Shown here: positions 57,458-57,752 of the stretch, piece by piece
How the letters are laid out: each line of letters begins with the position of its first letter
Numbering within the stretch: position 1 is the stretch's first letter
Assembly: GCA_040755915.1 (NCBI GenBank)
Contig: JBFLWM010000016.1
Location: forward strand, 1-57,752
Reading direction: 5' to 3'
Length of the DNA: 57,752 nt
Source: Sulfurivermis sp040755915
GTDB taxonomy: Bacteria > Pseudomonadota > Gammaproteobacteria > Thiohalomonadales > Thiohalomonadaceae
Made by a program: the position numbers and the translations under genes
The notes under the pieces: model-generated
Database searches by the model: none
Told to the model about the DNA's origin: nothing
Seen by the model: the letters and a program-made list of their open reading frames with translations, nothing else

Positions 57458-57629
57458 ATGCGCGCGTTAGAACCAGAAAAGAAAGTCTATGTCTGCCACT
57501 TCGATATTCTCGGAATGAAGTCGGTTCTGAAACGGTCGAATTTCGAGGCTTGGCAAACCATATGTGACCTTGCGGATGTCCAAGATGACAAAGAGTTGCC
57601 AATAACTCCTGCGCAGCGGCAGCTTCTAA
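57458..57629 (+). pseudogene. gene of unknown function, broken by IS5-type insertion
   Basis: Starts at ATG 57458 (AAGGA 5 bases upstream). The native part reads MRALEPEKKVYVCHFDILGM (1-20), then continues about 37 codons and stops to make sense at CTAA (57626-57629), where the IS begins; the frame then runs into the IS and stops at 57673. The N-terminal VCHFDILG phrase recalls proteins with a cyclase-like or nucleotidyl fold start, but I cannot assign it. AT-rich base use differs from its neighbours, in line with accessory DNA. Confidence 0.6.
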
Positions 57630-57752
57630 GGAACTTCTGCAAAAGTCCCCGATCTGATCCTGCAACCGCATGATCGGAGCCGAGGACGGGAATAATGAAA
57701 CAACTGAGCATGACCACGGGGTTCGAGAAATACACCAAGGCGACTAAGCGCC
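57630..57752 (+). mobile_element. left end of an IS5-family insertion sequence
   Basis: Preceded by CTAA (57626-57629), a YTAR-type IS5 target, the element starts GGAACTTCTGCAAAAGTCCC (57630-57649), like IS5-group terminal repeats, and the transposase start is 65 bases inside. The right end is outside the window. Confidence 0.7.
57695..57752 (+). CDS. IS5-family transposase, N-terminal fragment (continues outside window)
   Basis: ATG 57695 follows GGACGGG. The 19 codons visible read MKQLSMTTGFEKYTKATKR, the N-terminal signature of IS5-family transposases (MKQ-x-S-x-x-TGF...TKRTR). The DDE catalytic domain is outside the window. Confidence 0.8.
   Translation, partial: MKQLSMTTGFEKYTKATKR

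Overview
The window is GC-rich chromosomal DNA (about two thirds G+C by eye) from a free-living, respiring gammaproteobacterium, most like the Chromatiales/Ectothiorhodospiraceae or neighbouring sulfur-oxidiser lineages. The basis for this is the lptD-surA-pdxA-rsmA-apaG cluster, an AmgK/MurU cell-wall recycling pair (Pseudomonas-type, absent from E. coli), RimO, RlmI, the paired TIGR04211-type SH3 proteins, a cytochrome bd operon with CydP/CydX/YbgE, and many c-di-GMP and heme-sensor proteins. No rRNA, tRNA, CRISPR array or prophage was seen. Lineage is an inference from gene content only.

Layout. 1-2600: end of a CFI-box-CTERM protein, a membrane thioredoxin, a small conserved protein, a DUF4124-glutaredoxin and an EamA transporter. 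2605-7536 (minus): a MacAB/DevBCA-like export operon (adaptor, ATPase, two FtsX-type permeases, each joined by a 4-base ATGA overlap) followed by a DUF3365 c-type heme protein. 7754-15019: YfaZ porin-like protein, CBS protein, HU-like protein, YjbQ, AEC transporter, two SH3/coiled-coil membrane proteins, a GST, a HIT protein and RimO. 15181-17754: heme-sensing GGDEF-EAL protein. 18074-25001: rlmI, then lgt-thyA-folA overlapping a large PAS-GGDEF-EAL gene. 25041-31174: CZB chemoreceptor, apaH, a methyltransferase, a third GGDEF-EAL gene, apaG.

30797-40274 (minus) is a nearly continuous cluster lptD-surA-pdxA-rsmA-(CheW/LysM fusion)-comFB-pgl-glk-apaG. It is the classical lptD-to-apaGH operon with four genes inserted before apaG, and apaH displaced. 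amgK diverges from lptD. Its usual partner murU lies 4.5 kb further on, separated by a secreted protein, a Sel1-repeat protein and two tandem YbaK-HDOD paralogues. 46624-49227 holds a Crp/Fnr regulator, a SLAC1-type channel, a DUF6858-like protein and a NifX-like protein. 49318-51600 is an OprC/NosA-like TonB receptor with visibly lower GC. 52082-55587 is the minus-strand operon cydP-cydA-cydB-cydX-ybgE. It is preceded by a near-perfect sigma-54 promoter and faces a divergent sigma-54 activator (55826-57151). The right edge contains a gene interrupted by the left end of an IS5-family element.

Points of greatest interest: (i) a CheW domain fused through Pro-rich linkers and one membrane segment to LysM; (ii) cytochrome bd apparently under sigma-54 control by a neighbouring PAS-containing activator; (iii) heptanucleotide CAAGTNN inverted repeats at four same-strand gene junctions, two of which encode the last codons of the upstream gene; (iv) tandem YbaK-HDOD proteins in which the usual YbaK lysine appears as arginine; (v) a MITE-like 170-base palindrome, and two perfect or near-perfect operator-like palindromes (upstream of the HU-like and Sel1 genes). 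All functions are assigned by reading the sequence; no database search was run.
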